A DNA stretch of 64,000 nt from Ligula intestinalis (taxonomy: Eukaryota > Platyhelminthes > Cestoda > Diphyllobothriidea > Diphyllobothriidae), in the NCBI GenBank assembly GCA_036362985.1, contig JAYGXS010000004.1, forward strand, positions 30,515,818-30,579,817, written 5' to 3'. Shown here piece by piece: positions 12,145-23,135 of this stretch. A program made the translations under genes and the position numbers. The notes under the pieces are model-generated. The model worked only from the letters and a program-made list of their open reading frames with translations. It searched no databases and was not told where the DNA came from. How positions within the stretch are numbered: position 1 is the stretch's first letter; every line of letters starts with the position of its first letter.

Positions 12145-12912
12145 TCAGTACTGTACAGGCTCTATAATGTCAGCCCTTTGTAGTCGATCTAATTCTTCTT
12201 CGACCTTCGGTGCCACTGCATAGGGAACTGAACGGGCCTTGAAGAACCGTGGCTGGAATTCTGTTTTGAAATGAAATTTGAAGGGTGGACCACGGTAGTG
12301 CGAAGCAGAGTCGTCCTGAAATAATTCTTCATGACTCATTACCAAGGAATCAAGAGCGGGGTTAACCCCAATTTGATGTTCGTAGGATAGCACAGAAGGC
12401 ACACATTTTATCCAGTTCCGTCCGAGGAGATTTGGTTGTTGGCTTCCTCTGACAACGTGAACCGGTAAGTAATGGAGTTCACCATCATGTTCAACTTCTG
12501 CCGTAAAGACCCCTCGAATGGCTACGCCCTGCCCCGTGTAACTACGAAAAGTGGAGCGAGCTGGAAGGAGATGGGGAATTTTCCTAAGAGAGGCTTCATT
12601 GATGACCGTAACGGCTGAACCAGTATCGATTTCAAACAGCACTGGATGGTGATCCACCGGAAGTGTGATGGTGTAGGGTGACTGGAGCGGTTTTTCTGCT
12701 GAAGACACTTGAAGTATCGCTTCGTCATTCTCAGCTGAGTTAGAGTAGGTGGCGTGCATTTTTGTGTTCGTCCGTTTTTTGGAAAAACAGACTTGTTCTG
12801 TATGGCCCATTTTCTTACAAAATCGACAAACCATCTTTTGGTGCTTACAGTCAGACCAACGGATATGGTGCTGACCACAACGGTAGCAGGATGGTATTGT
12901 TTTGAAGGCACT
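12145..12912 (-). pseudogene. gypsy nucleocapsid knuckles and aspartic protease, disrupted
   Basis: Read leftward, the region starts with two zinc knuckles, CYRCGQHHIRWSDC and CRFCKKMGHTEQVC; the second has the classical C-x2-C-x4-H-x4-C spacing. A retropepsin-like protease follows with the active site DTGS at 12616-12627 inside FEIDTGSAVTVI. The first knuckle is reached only after a frameshift from the upstream gag frame near 12900. The frame ends at a TGA (12145-12147) in the linker before RT and then continues in frame. Confidence 0.85.
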
Positions 12913-12962
12913 GGTGGTTCCCGTTTAGATGAAAACCCGGCCGTGTTGACTAAGGAGATCGC

Positions 12963-13598
12963 TCAATCAGGTTCCAAGGAGGCTATAACTCCCGTATTTG
13001 GTTGATGCAGCTGCTGGAGGTTTTGCTGTACGTCCTCTTGATGACGGATGATATCACAGGCTTTCTCCCATGATAAATCGTCCTTCACAGATAACACCTT
13101 CTCCCGGGCCTTTTCATCCCTCAAACCCACAAGCAACTGCTGCACCAGCATCGTCTGCTCGAACTTGGATGCCGCAATCTCGGTGTATCTGCAGTCCTGT
13201 ACGGCAAGTGTAAGGTTTGTAATGAAATCGCCAATGTGTTGGCCAGATTCCTGACGCATTTGACAAAACCAATATCGGCTCATGAAGATGTTGTCCTTTC
13301 CACCCCACATGGTTTCGAGCTTAGAGAATGCTGTTGGAAAATCAGCAGACTCTTGTAATTTAAGTGCGTCAAAGTAACGCTGTCCCAGCTCTCCGAGGTG
13401 GGTAAGGAGGAGTTTCAACTTCGAGGTAACGTCTAGTTTAATAGTCGGAGACAGCATTGGAATAAGTTGAATATAATCCTCAAATGTCATTTTCCATTGT
13501 AACCACGAGTCATTTGAGGGTTTCGGAACGCCTTTCGGCCAGAAAGGGGACGGTGTAGGTAATAAATAAAACCATGTTCGTTGCACTTGCGTCGCCAA
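12963..13598 (-). pseudogene. gypsy gag (capsid-like part)
   Basis: This is a 211-codon frame on the minus strand that begins inside the primer-binding region (TTG GCG ACG), with no early ATG; the first in-frame Met comes about 37 codons in. It lies where gag should be, followed at once by the zinc knuckles. Features typical of this gag type are a conserved MWGGKDNIF-like segment and an FITNLTLAVQDC stretch. It stops at a TGA (12963-12965), and the sequence after that stop remains gag-like until a frameshift near 12900. Confidence 0.78.
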
Positions 13599-13806
13599 TG
13601 CTATATATTCAAAACAGAAGGCAGTTTGTAGGCAGAAGGTTGTATAGGCAAAACAGAAGGGTGTCCGTCAGCAGGAGGTGTTCTGTAGGACATGTAAGGA
13701 GTTTTGTGCGTGAGTCATGTTAAGCAAGGGGATTTATGGTGGGGCTTAAACGTCATTGGCTGAAAGGTAGCCAGTCAGAGAAGAGTAGGGCGTCACACGC
13801 GTCACG
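13599..13806 (-). repeat. 5' LTR of the gypsy element, outer end lost
   Basis: It is nearly identical to 9244-9450 and starts TGCTATATATTCAAAACAG. Similarity ends after ACACGCGTC at about 13800, where a GAT-rich simple repeat begins. The terminal 20 bp present in the 3' LTR (CGGGCCTACATAGCA end) are absent. Confidence 0.82.
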
Positions 13807-14034
13807 CGTGATGATGATGAGGATGATGATTCGACAGGTGTCTCGAACATAAAAATGATACTATCATTCCAACGTTGGCATTCGTGTCAGTTGTAGTCGA
13901 TATTGCAGTAATCTTAGCAGCAGTAGTAGTGATGATGATGAGAGGAACTGATTTTGCAAACGATGGCAGGTCTATTATCGAAATGACGATGGAGGATTAA
14001 GAGATACCGAAACAGCCACTCTTACAAGGGGGGA
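13807..14034. repeat. GAT-type simple repeat and short spacer
   Basis: ATGATGATGAGGATGATGATT at 13810-13830 and GATGATGATGAG near 13932 are short simple repeats at the broken outer edge of the gypsy 5' LTR. No gene is visible. Confidence 0.55.
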
Positions 14035-14502
14035 TGTTATCGAAGTGTTTAAGTTAATAGAGTTAACCCTAACAGCTGCGATCTTCCAGGCTCTGCCCTT
14101 TAGGAGAAGATAGAAGTTATGGGAAGGCCCGACCAGAAGGAACTGTATATACTGTACAGAAAGACTGCAGTATAGGTAGGAAGAAGTTGCCACTCGGTTT
14201 GGCATGGCGTTCGACCGTATGAAAGCGCGGGGTCATCACAGCCGCCAACGACGCTGCATGCGTCCGCCCCCAGTCGGGGGCGCACTCCGGTGTGTCCGTC
14301 AGCACGGGAATTGCCACAGGGGCCCAGAGCGGGCTTTGTGTGAGTCAGCCTCAGGACGCTGATTGGCCCGACCAGTCTGGGGTGCGCGTGCGCGGACATG
14401 GGCCATGGAGTTGGATCGAGCGCGACCAGGCGACCAAGATTGCCACTACGTGACCTCGTCTGTGGCGTCCCCCGTTAGGAGATGGGCGGTAGAGCCACTA
14501 CA
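14035..14502 (+). mobile_element. LTR-like copy (family B), best preserved
   Basis: The copy is 468 bp, starts TGTTATCGAAG and ends AGAGCCACTACA, so it has TG...CA tips. Inside are GAGTTAACCCTAAC, CTGCGATCTTCCAG, GGAGAAGATAGAAG and CTGTATATACTGTACAGAAAG. It is homologous to 6369-6767 and 7150-7627 (same strand) and to 2511-2996 and 19259-19396 (opposite strand). No target duplication is clear. It is called an LTR from its tips and size; a MITE or other repeat is possible. Confidence 0.55.
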
Positions 14503-15304
14503 ATGCCACCCAACCATTATCAAATATATGAGTGCATAACTGGCTGCAATCTAAGATAATCCCTGAAAACGACTGTCTTCATTTGAGAAAAACTCCTTGT
14601 TTATAAAAAGGCTTGGCCACAGTAACCGCCGTTGCTGTTTTAAGTCAATCAGGCCAACTTATGTAGGATTTGCGGAGAGTAGGCTGGCGTCACGAACAGT
14701 TACGAAATATGGGTGCACTTACTATTATATCCCGTAATAACATAATGGGACAACTTATGGGCTTGCTTGTTAACGAAAATCCTTAAGGTTGGGCAGCAGT
14801 AATGCGCGGATATTTGTTTGTGAAAAAAATAGAAACGACAAAAGTGCGTTAAGATACCACTTAATTCTGCCAGCGCTAGGAATCTATTCTGGAGTTTAAG
14901 CCTGAATGTGGGGCTTACGGGAAATTAATAACAAGTAAGCAGGCTGTCATTGCGTAGGGCACTAGCCAAGTTCGTAACAGACAGTTTGAGCTGTTAGGCG
15001 TTATTTCGTTTAATGATAATTTCTTAAGTTGCAAACATCCCCATCCGAGAATTCAAAAGAGTATTGGGCGAGCATTCGTAGGCTTTCGATAAATTCTCAT
15101 TTGGGTCATTACATCTACCTGGGAACGGCGTACAACTTAAACAAGCGTTCCATAATGATCGTCTTTTCTTACAAGCGAGTTGTGGGAATCGGGGGAGGTA
15201 GGCAGTCGATAAGAGAAAGATGGTTACGTGGGGAAGGTCTGGTTGAGCCAGTCTAGGGAAGAGGGAGGGAGGGAGGGAAATATAGAGAGCGCGGACGAGT
15301 ATAT
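14503..15304. other. no recognised feature
   Basis: I see no gene. A GGGA tandem run lies at about 15264-15281. Confidence 0.45.
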
Positions 15305-15770
15305 GCAGCTAAGTGGCTATGGGCCATGCCACACGTGCAGGTTATAGGATGTTCTTTTGCGCATACAACGCCAGCTTCCTGTGCCTGATAGCGGTGGCTT
15401 CTGCTGTTGCTAGCAGACACTGACCCAGGGACTCTGGATAGTTTGGTGGGACCTTATAAATAACCTTGAATGCTTCGTTGGGGTCCACACGATGTCCGGA
15501 ATCAAAAAGGTGGACAAGAATTGTGTTTTAAATGCTCCTGAGTTCACTTTTGTCAGCCATGCCGGGAGGTATTCCCGTATGGTTTTGGACAAGCGGTGAC
15601 TCGCACAACCGATATAGCCTGCTCCACAGGAGTAAGTAAATGAGTAGAGGCACGGGGAGGTAGTCTGAGCTGGCAATCTATCGTCACCTTCCCCGTGCAG
15701 GACCGGTTTGTTCGAGAATAATACCCGAACTCTTGCTGCTGGAAAGGTTCGTGGTAGGGCTTAGTCAAGA
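15305..15770 (-). pseudogene. Penelope-like element 3' fragment (GIY-YIG endonuclease part)
   Basis: Minus-strand frames at 15768-15553 and 15676-15410, offset by a frameshift, encode part of a Penelope C-terminal endonuclease: YSFTYSCGAGYIG, then LPAWLTK, then a degenerate continuation that includes the PPNYPESL-type stretch in a shifted frame. The region continues to about 15305 with a non-coding tail. The same tail, GCAAAAGAAC and later TGGCATGGCC, follows the other copy at 59570. Everything upstream (RT) is missing, so this is a 5'-truncated, decayed insertion. Confidence 0.75.
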
Positions 15771-18700
15771 CGTCTCTTTAGTAGCTCACTTGCCGCACCA
15801 AATCCTCTCCATGTAACCATCCTTCTTTTACCGATCCCTACCACGACTTGCTTGTAAGAAAAGACTTGAAAAAAATACGTACATTTTTGGATGCTCTTCG
15901 TATGAAGTGGCTGCATGGGATTGGCCGCAGCAATAATGTCATGTTCAAAGGATGCTCACGCAACACAGGTGATGCAATGAAAGGGAAAAAAGCCCGGACT
16001 AAATTCGGACGTTAAGGTTTTGGGACTGACGGAACTTTGTTAACCGCTTTTTTTGCACTGCTGCAGACGACAACACGCCTTGCAGATATCCTTCGCTATA
16101 ATCAACTTATCCGACCTGAAACAAACCCTTCAACTGACCTCTTATGAGGTGAAAGGCCGCAACAGTGAGCTATCCGTTGAATTTACTTGACTGATTCACA
16201 ATCCCAGGGTGGTTCACACGCACAGCAATCCAAGCTGTTAGACCTCGCATCGTAAGACTACGCGGTTCACACAAATGTATGACGCGGTGGATTTCGGAGT
16301 TAAACTTTCCAAAATCTAGAACGCATTTCAGTCAACCGTAAAACCAGGAGCTAGTACCAAAACTCCAGAGTAGTCTGTCTCATAATCTATCTGCATCAAA
16401 AAAGGGGAGGTTCGATAGCGATGCAACCTGTGGACGCGGCAGCCGCGTGGAAGACGCACTTTACCTAAATTTTAACTCGGCAAGCTCGGTATTCTAGTGA
16501 ACCGCAGATATAAAGGACACCACGAAGACGAAATAGGACGGTAACCGCGCCATGGGCAAGATCATTGCTGCAATAGCTGAACTGAAAAACAGCAAGGCAC
16601 CAAACGAGGGCTGATTTCTAAGGAAAATTCACCTTTTTGGCTGCCACGAACATCTTTTGGAGGTCCCTCCTCAATCACTTCTAGGTGTATCACGACGCGC
16701 AAACGATAACCAGTATGCTTTGGTGTTTGTTCGGTGGTGTGCTGATCAGAACTTTCTGCTTTCGTATACTATATACAGTTTGACTATGCGGGATCTGTTC
16801 AACCTCCATGTCGTCGCGAAGAACATTTCTCTCCCTCCCACACAATAATTGGTTAAGCGGGATTTGGTGAGCTTGATCCACTACCTTGTTCAGTGGCGGA
16901 GACCGAAGAAGAACCCCCGCTAAGGCTTGAGCCATAAGTCGGAGCCAATTGTTGAGCTTGTGTCAGTCTGTGATCAGCGCCACTGCGCTAACTCGTCTTG
17001 CCTCCGATTGTAAAGTCTTGCGTACTCGCGCACGACAGTCACGCCCTCAGTCGTTTCGAAGCCAATCAGTGTGCACCATTTCACTGATTGGCTTAGGCAA
17101 CAGAGTACAATCCCGCGGTTCCTGTAATCCCGCGCGCGGACACTCAACAACTGGCCTGAGGAGACTGCGATCAATAGCTGCTCTTATTAAACTTTTTCTC
17201 ACAGTAAATCCTGTCCAGCCTTAACAGTCTTCCCTGGAAATCCTTTTTTGTCGACTGCACCCACAGTCTGTCCCCATTTTCATCGCTTCCAGGCAGAGAG
17301 CGCTGTCGGATATGTGACAGCAACATTGTGCTCTTGAGATGGACAACAAGGAACGTAACAACACCATCTTAGCCAGATACATCCTCGCGAGCCTGCCGCA
17401 TCTGGTTCGGGCTCCCCCAGAAGAGCCATTAATGTTGCTCGTATTCAGGCGCAGAAACCTCACATTTACAACGGAATTCGGATGTTAGAGGCAATTCAGA
17501 TAGCATAATGCTAACAAAACCTATGGGAAGCATCGATTTGGGTGACGAGTTCATCTTTGCTCTGTCTGTTTGGCAGTAACTTGATGGTCATTAATCCTGA
17601 GGATTGCCAGCGCCCGGTCAGATTTACAACTAGGCAATAATTTTGTTTTTGCAGCGTTTATGAATAAAGCGACTGAGCGAAAAACCTCGCTTGTCCGCAG
17701 CAGTTAATTCTGGTGACCATTACAGCCTTACGCTAGCAAAGTGGAGTCAGTAAATTAGTAGTCAGAACGCATGCAAATTGTACGCCATAAAAAAAGCATT
17801 CAAATCATATCATGAATCCAAGGAGATAGTTATGCAGAATGGATGATATGCTACCAGTTTGTCAGATACCAAATCACATGCAGAATGCCGAGGCACTGGC
17901 GTGGACCAGAACGCCGCAGAGACGGAGCGACAGTAGACTTTTGTAATAGTGTTTAACTGTTGAGGTACACCGACTGACCCTACAATCCACCACAGGGGTT
18001 TACTATGAACGAAATCAACGGCTGCAGCGAATTTAACCAAGAAGACACTCATTGACCACTGTCATTCAAAGCAAAATTTGACCACGCGCAACAGTGTAAA
18101 CATTTGGCCGACACACCCAAGTCCAACTCGAAGGTTGGCTTAGTTGGGTTTCGCTCTCGATTGGTGCACATCTCATTGGTGTCGGTGTATGCTTCCTTTT
18201 TTTCAAAAACTGGCACACGGAACGCTGATACCAGGTATTAGGAGCGAGTTCAGCTCATGCTTCTTTAATCGTCTCAGAAGGCTACGGGGCCACAGTTTGG
18301 ACACAGCACTCTCCTAGACTCTGACGACGATGCCTTCCTCTCTCCGGGGGCTCTGCTGCTAGATAGTTTCAGTATTGCATCGGCAGTTTACCCCTAAGGA
18401 AGAGAAATACGAAACCGCGCATACCAAACAGCAACAAAATATCGCTCCTTAGGGTGGAGAGAAAGAGATCGACTGGTCTTTAGTAGCAAGGAGGAGCGAC
18501 CAGTCTTGTTTGATTTGCTGGCAAAATTATTCGTTATATACACTGCAGGAAAGGAGAGTAAACCTTTGTTTTAATGAACGTGCGAACGGATTTTTGAGTT
18601 TTGTCGCGGTCTTCGAGGAGTAAACGCGACTGAGTTGTGCTTTTGTGCTTCTTTTCTTTGTGTCACAGTTACGGACGAGGGCGAGCTAGAGGGCGGAACC

Positions 18701-19258
18701 CGTGAAAGTTATACCGACTGACAATCCCCAGTGATATTTTTGTGGTTTTCTTCCCTCCACCCCATCCCCGTCTCCAGTGAGCAGTATCTAACCCTTGGTA
18801 GTCTCTTGGTCTCTTTTTCACTACGTAACGTGTTTATACACTGTTTCCGGCCATCATACTTTTCTCAATTCCAGTATTTCCCCTTTGGCCTGATTGTTGA
18901 GTGGTGTACATTATGACCAGGAGAACAAAACATCGAGGAAATAACGAGCTTTCTGCACCCACAGTTTGTTCAAAACCGCCGGCTCTTCTGATTCGATAGG
19001 TGACTCGCACACTATAAGACAGCATAGAGAGACTTGGCGCGAGGCATTCAACTATGAATCGGTTATAAGGAGAGTTCAAATTGTTTGCAAGGATTGCGTT
19101 CTGCTTCCTGAAAGTGGCCGTTTCCGCTTTAAAACTTTGGTCATCTCTAGCCGACCTTGCCGACGAAATTATTGGTCTAACTTTGGTAGTCTAGGAGTAT
19201 CTTTCTACGGTTTTTGAGCTGAGCTAGTAACTGTGGCACTGCTGAGTGAATCGGGGAA
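15771..19258. other. no recognised feature
   Basis: About 3.5 kb hold only short frames (up to 91 codons) with no motif, plus scattered A/T runs. I could not match it to the repeats elsewhere in the window. An undetected small exon cannot be excluded. Confidence 0.4.
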
Positions 19259-19396
19259 GTATTGTAGTGCAGAATAAACTCTTCCTGCTATTTTGGCCTT
19301 CCAATGACTTCTCTCCTTTCCCGAGGAACTGGGCCCGGAGGAACGCAACCGTTGGAGTTAACCTTCTGAACTTCAACACTACTCGATAGTATCTCA
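19259..19396 (-). repeat. family B LTR fragment, minus orientation
   Basis: TAGTGCAGAATAAACTC, CTTCTCTCCTTTCCCGAGG, GGGCCCGGAGG and GAGTTAACC are the reverse complement of the first ~140 bp of the family B repeat. Confidence 0.5.
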
Positions 19397-20403
19397 GCTG
19401 ACCCTAGATTTTAGGACTGCAGACGCCCTGACTTGCAGAGACTTGGCCGACTTCCACTCGGACGCCTACACACGTGCGTCCAGGTTGTCGCGGCTGCCCA
19501 AGCGCCACTTGAACACGCCCCTTTCACCCACCCTCAGCCGACAGAGCTCACGCCACCAGACATGACACGCTTCGAGTAATGTCACACACACGAATTGGAG
19601 AACACTAGAGCCTGTTCCGCAATCCTACGTAAACAGCTGCCACCACTGTCTCATTGTTTCTCTCAGACCTGGCTGGACGTAGTCAACATTAGCCCTGGAT
19701 TCGCCAGTGGTCACTGCCACCTGAGACGGCAACTGGGAATTCTGTACGCCATTAAATCCCTCTCACAGGTGGCTTCCGCCTTCTATCTTCAACCTGGAAT
19801 TCGGCCGAATGATTGTAGTGATCCGAGTACACCCACTACTTAGACAGTTACAAATGACAGATTTGTGTCTGTTTGCTTAGCATCTGCTCTTACCTACTGA
19901 CAGACCTAACTAACGGACATTCTCCTCCTCTCGCCTCATCAAGCCCTCGAAAACTGCCGCTGTTACCAATATTTCCTCTAGTCAATTGTTGGACTATACA
20001 CCCACACTTGACTGCTCAACAGACTTGTTTGAAGTCTACGATACTCTAAGACCTTACAATACCCGAACTGCGTCTGCTACTTCAAGTCTCCTATTACAAA
20101 ACACGGACAGAATCCGGCATGAACGGCGTCCAAAAGAGTTGTATTCTTCAGAGTTCCTCAGTCTTTCTTGGCTCTTCAACATACGATGATAGGCTACGTG
20201 GGTATCACAACAGATCTCCGTACTTATGAGTGAGGATGAACCTCGGCGTGCTTCTTTCCTCACCATAATGAATCCGACGCACTTGAATCTATCGCGGTGC
20301 GCTAAAAGCAGTGGCTTGGAGAGTTGCCAGCTGGCGGGCTAACTCGGACACCTCAGTCGGTCCATCGTGTCTTGTTGTGTAGTGTGACTGTCTGCGGGCT
20401 GAG
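19397..20403. other. no gene; short dispersed block at 20285-20345
   Basis: No gene is recognised. At 20285-20345 the stretch TGAATCTATCGCGGTGCGC and then GTGGCTTGGAGAGTTGCCA recurs in diverged form at about 24862-24925. This suggests one more uncharacterised dispersed repeat. Confidence 0.4.
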
Positions 20404-20695
20404 AGTCAGATTCAGTGGCGGCTTCTTAGTGTTGTCTTTATGGCGCTCCCTGTCGCGAGCATACCTAGCAAGACGTGCTTTTTGGTACGCGTGTTGAGTG
20501 TTGGTCACGCCAGCTGTCTGCGCCCTCCCGCATTTCCGGTCTTCTTGACTCTGTCTTGACGTCGGTTCCTGGTGCGGGTGTGGTCAGAAAATGGGGTGCG
20601 ACCGGCGAGTTTGCCTTCACTGTACTTCCACCATAGTCACCGTGTGATTCACCTTGTTGAAGCTCGTAGTGGATATCATCGAAATCAACACTCTA
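20404..20695 (-). repeat. GC-rich direct repeat, left copy
   Basis: About 290 bp are repeated at 21335-21615 with many exact blocks, for example AGTCAGATTCAGTGGC, CGTGTTGAGTGTT, CTGCGCCCTCCCGCATTTCC and GGTGCGGGTGTGGTCAGA. The inner block is the reverse complement of part of the 567-1259 repeats. No protein is encoded. Confidence 0.65.
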
Positions 20696-20799
20696 ACTCT
20701 CGTGTGTTTGTGAACAGGGGACAGATCAGGGTACGGCAGGCGATAATCGGGTCGGCGTCATTCGGGTCGCCGACTTATAACAAATGCCGAACAGGAGGG

Positions 20800-20900
20800 T
20801 GGGGTGGCACGCACAGAGGCGACCTTGGCCGCGCCAGCCACCTGTGCCACCCCCCACCTCCGGTCTTCTTGAATTTGGCTTAACAACGGGTTGGGGTGGG
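20800..20900 (-). repeat. GC-rich repeat core, related to the 567-1259 family
   Basis: CGCGCCAGCCACCTGTGCC and CCTCCGGTCTTCTTGAAT followed by TTGGCT are the reverse complement of bases near 1125-1185. The copy lies between the two longer repeats at 20404 and 21335. Confidence 0.55.
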
Positions 20901-21334
20901 GGGTGGTCAGCGCATGGGAGTAGGTGCTCCGAAAGCCTGCTCTCACTGTTCCCCTCCCTTCCTTCCCCTGCAGAAGTCACTGCGCCTGCTTCAGCTCGCT
21001 TTATCCTGCACAAGTGGCCGTCGTCAAACGCGACGGGCGAATTAACGTTTGTGAGCGGGGTGACAATTGCTTTTATATGCTTGTAAAGCAAATTGAAGTA
21101 GGGTATGATTGGTGTGTTGCATTGCCCCAAGGGAGTGTCGAGTATTGAGGCCCCTGTTGTGTTGGCCGAGGGGTGGTGTGTTCAAGTGGCCCTTTGGTAG
21201 GCGTGATTATTTGGACGTGCGTATGTGCGCACGTGCGTGCACGTGGATGTCAGTCAAGGGTTTGCAGGTCAGTGAGTATAAAACAGCTGCCTGCGAAGCA
21301 GCATGGCGTTGGGGGAAGCGAACATTGAACAAGG

Positions 21335-21615
21335 AAGTCAGATTCAGTGGCTCCTTCTTAATGTTGCATTTTTGGCGCTATCTGTCGGGAGAATACCTAG
21401 TGAGACGTGCTGTTTGGTACTCGTGTTGAGTGTTTGTCGCGCCAGAAGTCTGCGCCCTCCCGCATTTCCGGCCTTCTTGACTCTGGCTTGACACCGGTTC
21501 CCGGTGCGGGTGTGGTCAGAGAGTGGGGTAGACCCAGCGAGTTTTTCTTCGCCGTCAGTCATCGCATGCTTCAACTCGTTGAAGCTTCTAGCGAACATCG
21601 TCGAAATCGACGGTA
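21335..21615 (-). repeat. GC-rich direct repeat, right copy
   Basis: Partner of 20404-20695, in the same orientation and about 930 bp away. The match starts sharply at AGTCAGATTCAGTGGC and fades after the GAAGCT..ATCGTCGAAATC stretch. Confidence 0.65.
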
Positions 21616-22807
21616 GAACTATCGGGTCACAGCAGGTCTCAGTATGTGTGTGTTACAGATTAGACGTTGGGATGCTGGCAAGTTATAAGGTGAAATTTGT
21701 TTGTTATCCCAACTGGGCACGAAGAGCTTCGGAACAAAAACATAAAACTAAAATGGACGCCGCAGAGCTCGCGTTCGAAAGTATCCTTAAGTCACGGTGG
21801 TGGTAAAGCTACTGGATTAGTGGATAAATTCTGCTGCTTTGACCGAACTTTCTGTAGAATGTATCAAGGTGTTAATGACCAGGCTTGACCTGCCATCGTC
21901 TGAGTCCCCTGAAATCTCCGGACACTGTCCCATATCTTTCAAAGATCAAAGTACAAATGTAAGAATGAACGCCAGAAAGTATTTGATCAGCGCTGTTTGT
22001 ACTTATGTATTATTTCTATTCAGTCTTAAATCGATTTTACCATAACTATCTGCATAGGTTGTTAAAATCCCAAACTACCAATTACATCCGGCCAGATAAT
22101 GTGTCCAGCTGAAGACGAAGTCGCCCAGGGCTTTAGTTCACCGAAACTGGCTAGCTACGGCTTCGGGGTGGCGGGATGCAGACCTGATGATTGGGCCTCC
22201 AGCTAATCTACGGTCGTGCGGTCTTTAGGCCCAGAGTGCCAGTTGGCTCAACTTCGTTCGACAGGCTGTCAAGTTCAGTAGAAGACGCTTATTGCAGAAG
22301 AGAACTAGATTAATCAATCATGCATTCCTGCCATCAAAACTGTGAGTAATTGCTGCCTGTGCAGCCACAATAACCGAAGTTACCAAACTAAACATGCAAT
22401 CAGTATAAGGGGAAAGATATCGAACATACACACGATGTTGTAAATTATATTATGCATATGTTCCGTATTATTACATCCCTGGGCCGTTCACTTTGCTTGA
22501 TCTCACGTGAAATGCTACAGCAATTGACTTAGTGAGTGTAAGTCTCCGATTGCACAAACTTCTGATCGACCATTGACATGAAGATGGCGGTTAATGATCG
22601 ACCAGTACCATCCGAATAGGATCATAGTGCGCTAAAACTGGTGTGTGCGGTCACTACAATCTTAAGAAACTGCAAGTCGGGTCTCCGAAGCCACGCATGA
22701 CTTCTTGTGATTGCAGCGCTTTGGAATCGTTGTGACTTTCGCCCGAACACGAAACTGAAGTTGCATCTAGAAGTTACTCTGACGTTGCTCATGTCTCGTC
22801 TTCTTGC
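21616..22807. other. no recognised feature
   Basis: Only short frames without motifs occur here. I see nothing I can name. Confidence 0.45.
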
Positions 22808-23135
22808 ATCTTGTTACGGCTGTGATCATGCCTGACCTAGCCGGCCTCAATGATGTCACGAACGGTACTCTTTATGCATGGCGATTGGCAGCAGCGGATC
22901 TGCAAAGCCTTACCCGGTCTCTTCTCCAGTGACGGAGACCGAAGATAGAAGATCCAAGAACTGCTTCCATGTCTTGACGGACGGTATCGAGCCAAGTCTT
23001 CAGTTGCCCTCCTCTTCGACGTTTCCAGGTGGGCTGTGGTGCCGAGTCGAGGGCAGCATATACATTGCTCATGTAGGAGTCAGAGAAACCCAAGCGAGAA
23101 AATAACCACTTTCTCCTCCCCTGCTTCTTCATAAT
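22808..23135 (-). pseudogene. RTE-like LINE, C-terminal fragment (copy 1)
   Basis: The minus-strand frame 23132-22872 encodes WKRRRGGQLKTWLDTVRQDM and then FGLRHWRRDR, the very C-terminal end of an RTE-type endonuclease/RT polyprotein. Homologous 3' ends lie at 43566-43880 and 52355-53060. The downstream non-coding tail is also shared: ATCATGMCTGAYCTMRCCGG on the plus strand. RT and endonuclease domains are absent, as in a 5'-truncated insertion. Confidence 0.72.

Larger units (their letters stand above)
9244..13806 (-). mobile_element. Ty3/gypsy LTR retrotransposon (K02A2.6/mag-like), dead, nearly full length
   Basis: Direct repeats of about 200-225 bp flank a minus-strand gag, protease, reverse transcriptase, RNase H and integrase array in the usual Ty3/gypsy order. 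The primer-binding region next to the 5' LTR (13598 leftward) reads TTGGCGACGCAAGTGCAACG. The 5' LTR has lost its outer ~20 bp, replaced by a GAT-rich simple repeat, so no target duplication can be checked. The coding region has frameshifts near 12900 and 10885, stops at 12963, 12145 and 10268, and altered catalytic residues in RT and integrase. It cannot encode active enzymes. The clade call rests on the paired gag zinc knuckles and the integrase sequence. Confidence 0.88.

Noticed and set aside
9244..13806. An endogenous retrovirus with an envelope gene
   Set aside because: After integrase the sequence reaches the polypurine tract and LTR with no third long frame. It is a plain gag-pol element.
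20404..21615. CRISPR-like or regularly spaced array
   Set aside because: There are only two or three long, diverged units with uneven spacing, in a eukaryotic genome. This is a dispersed repeat.
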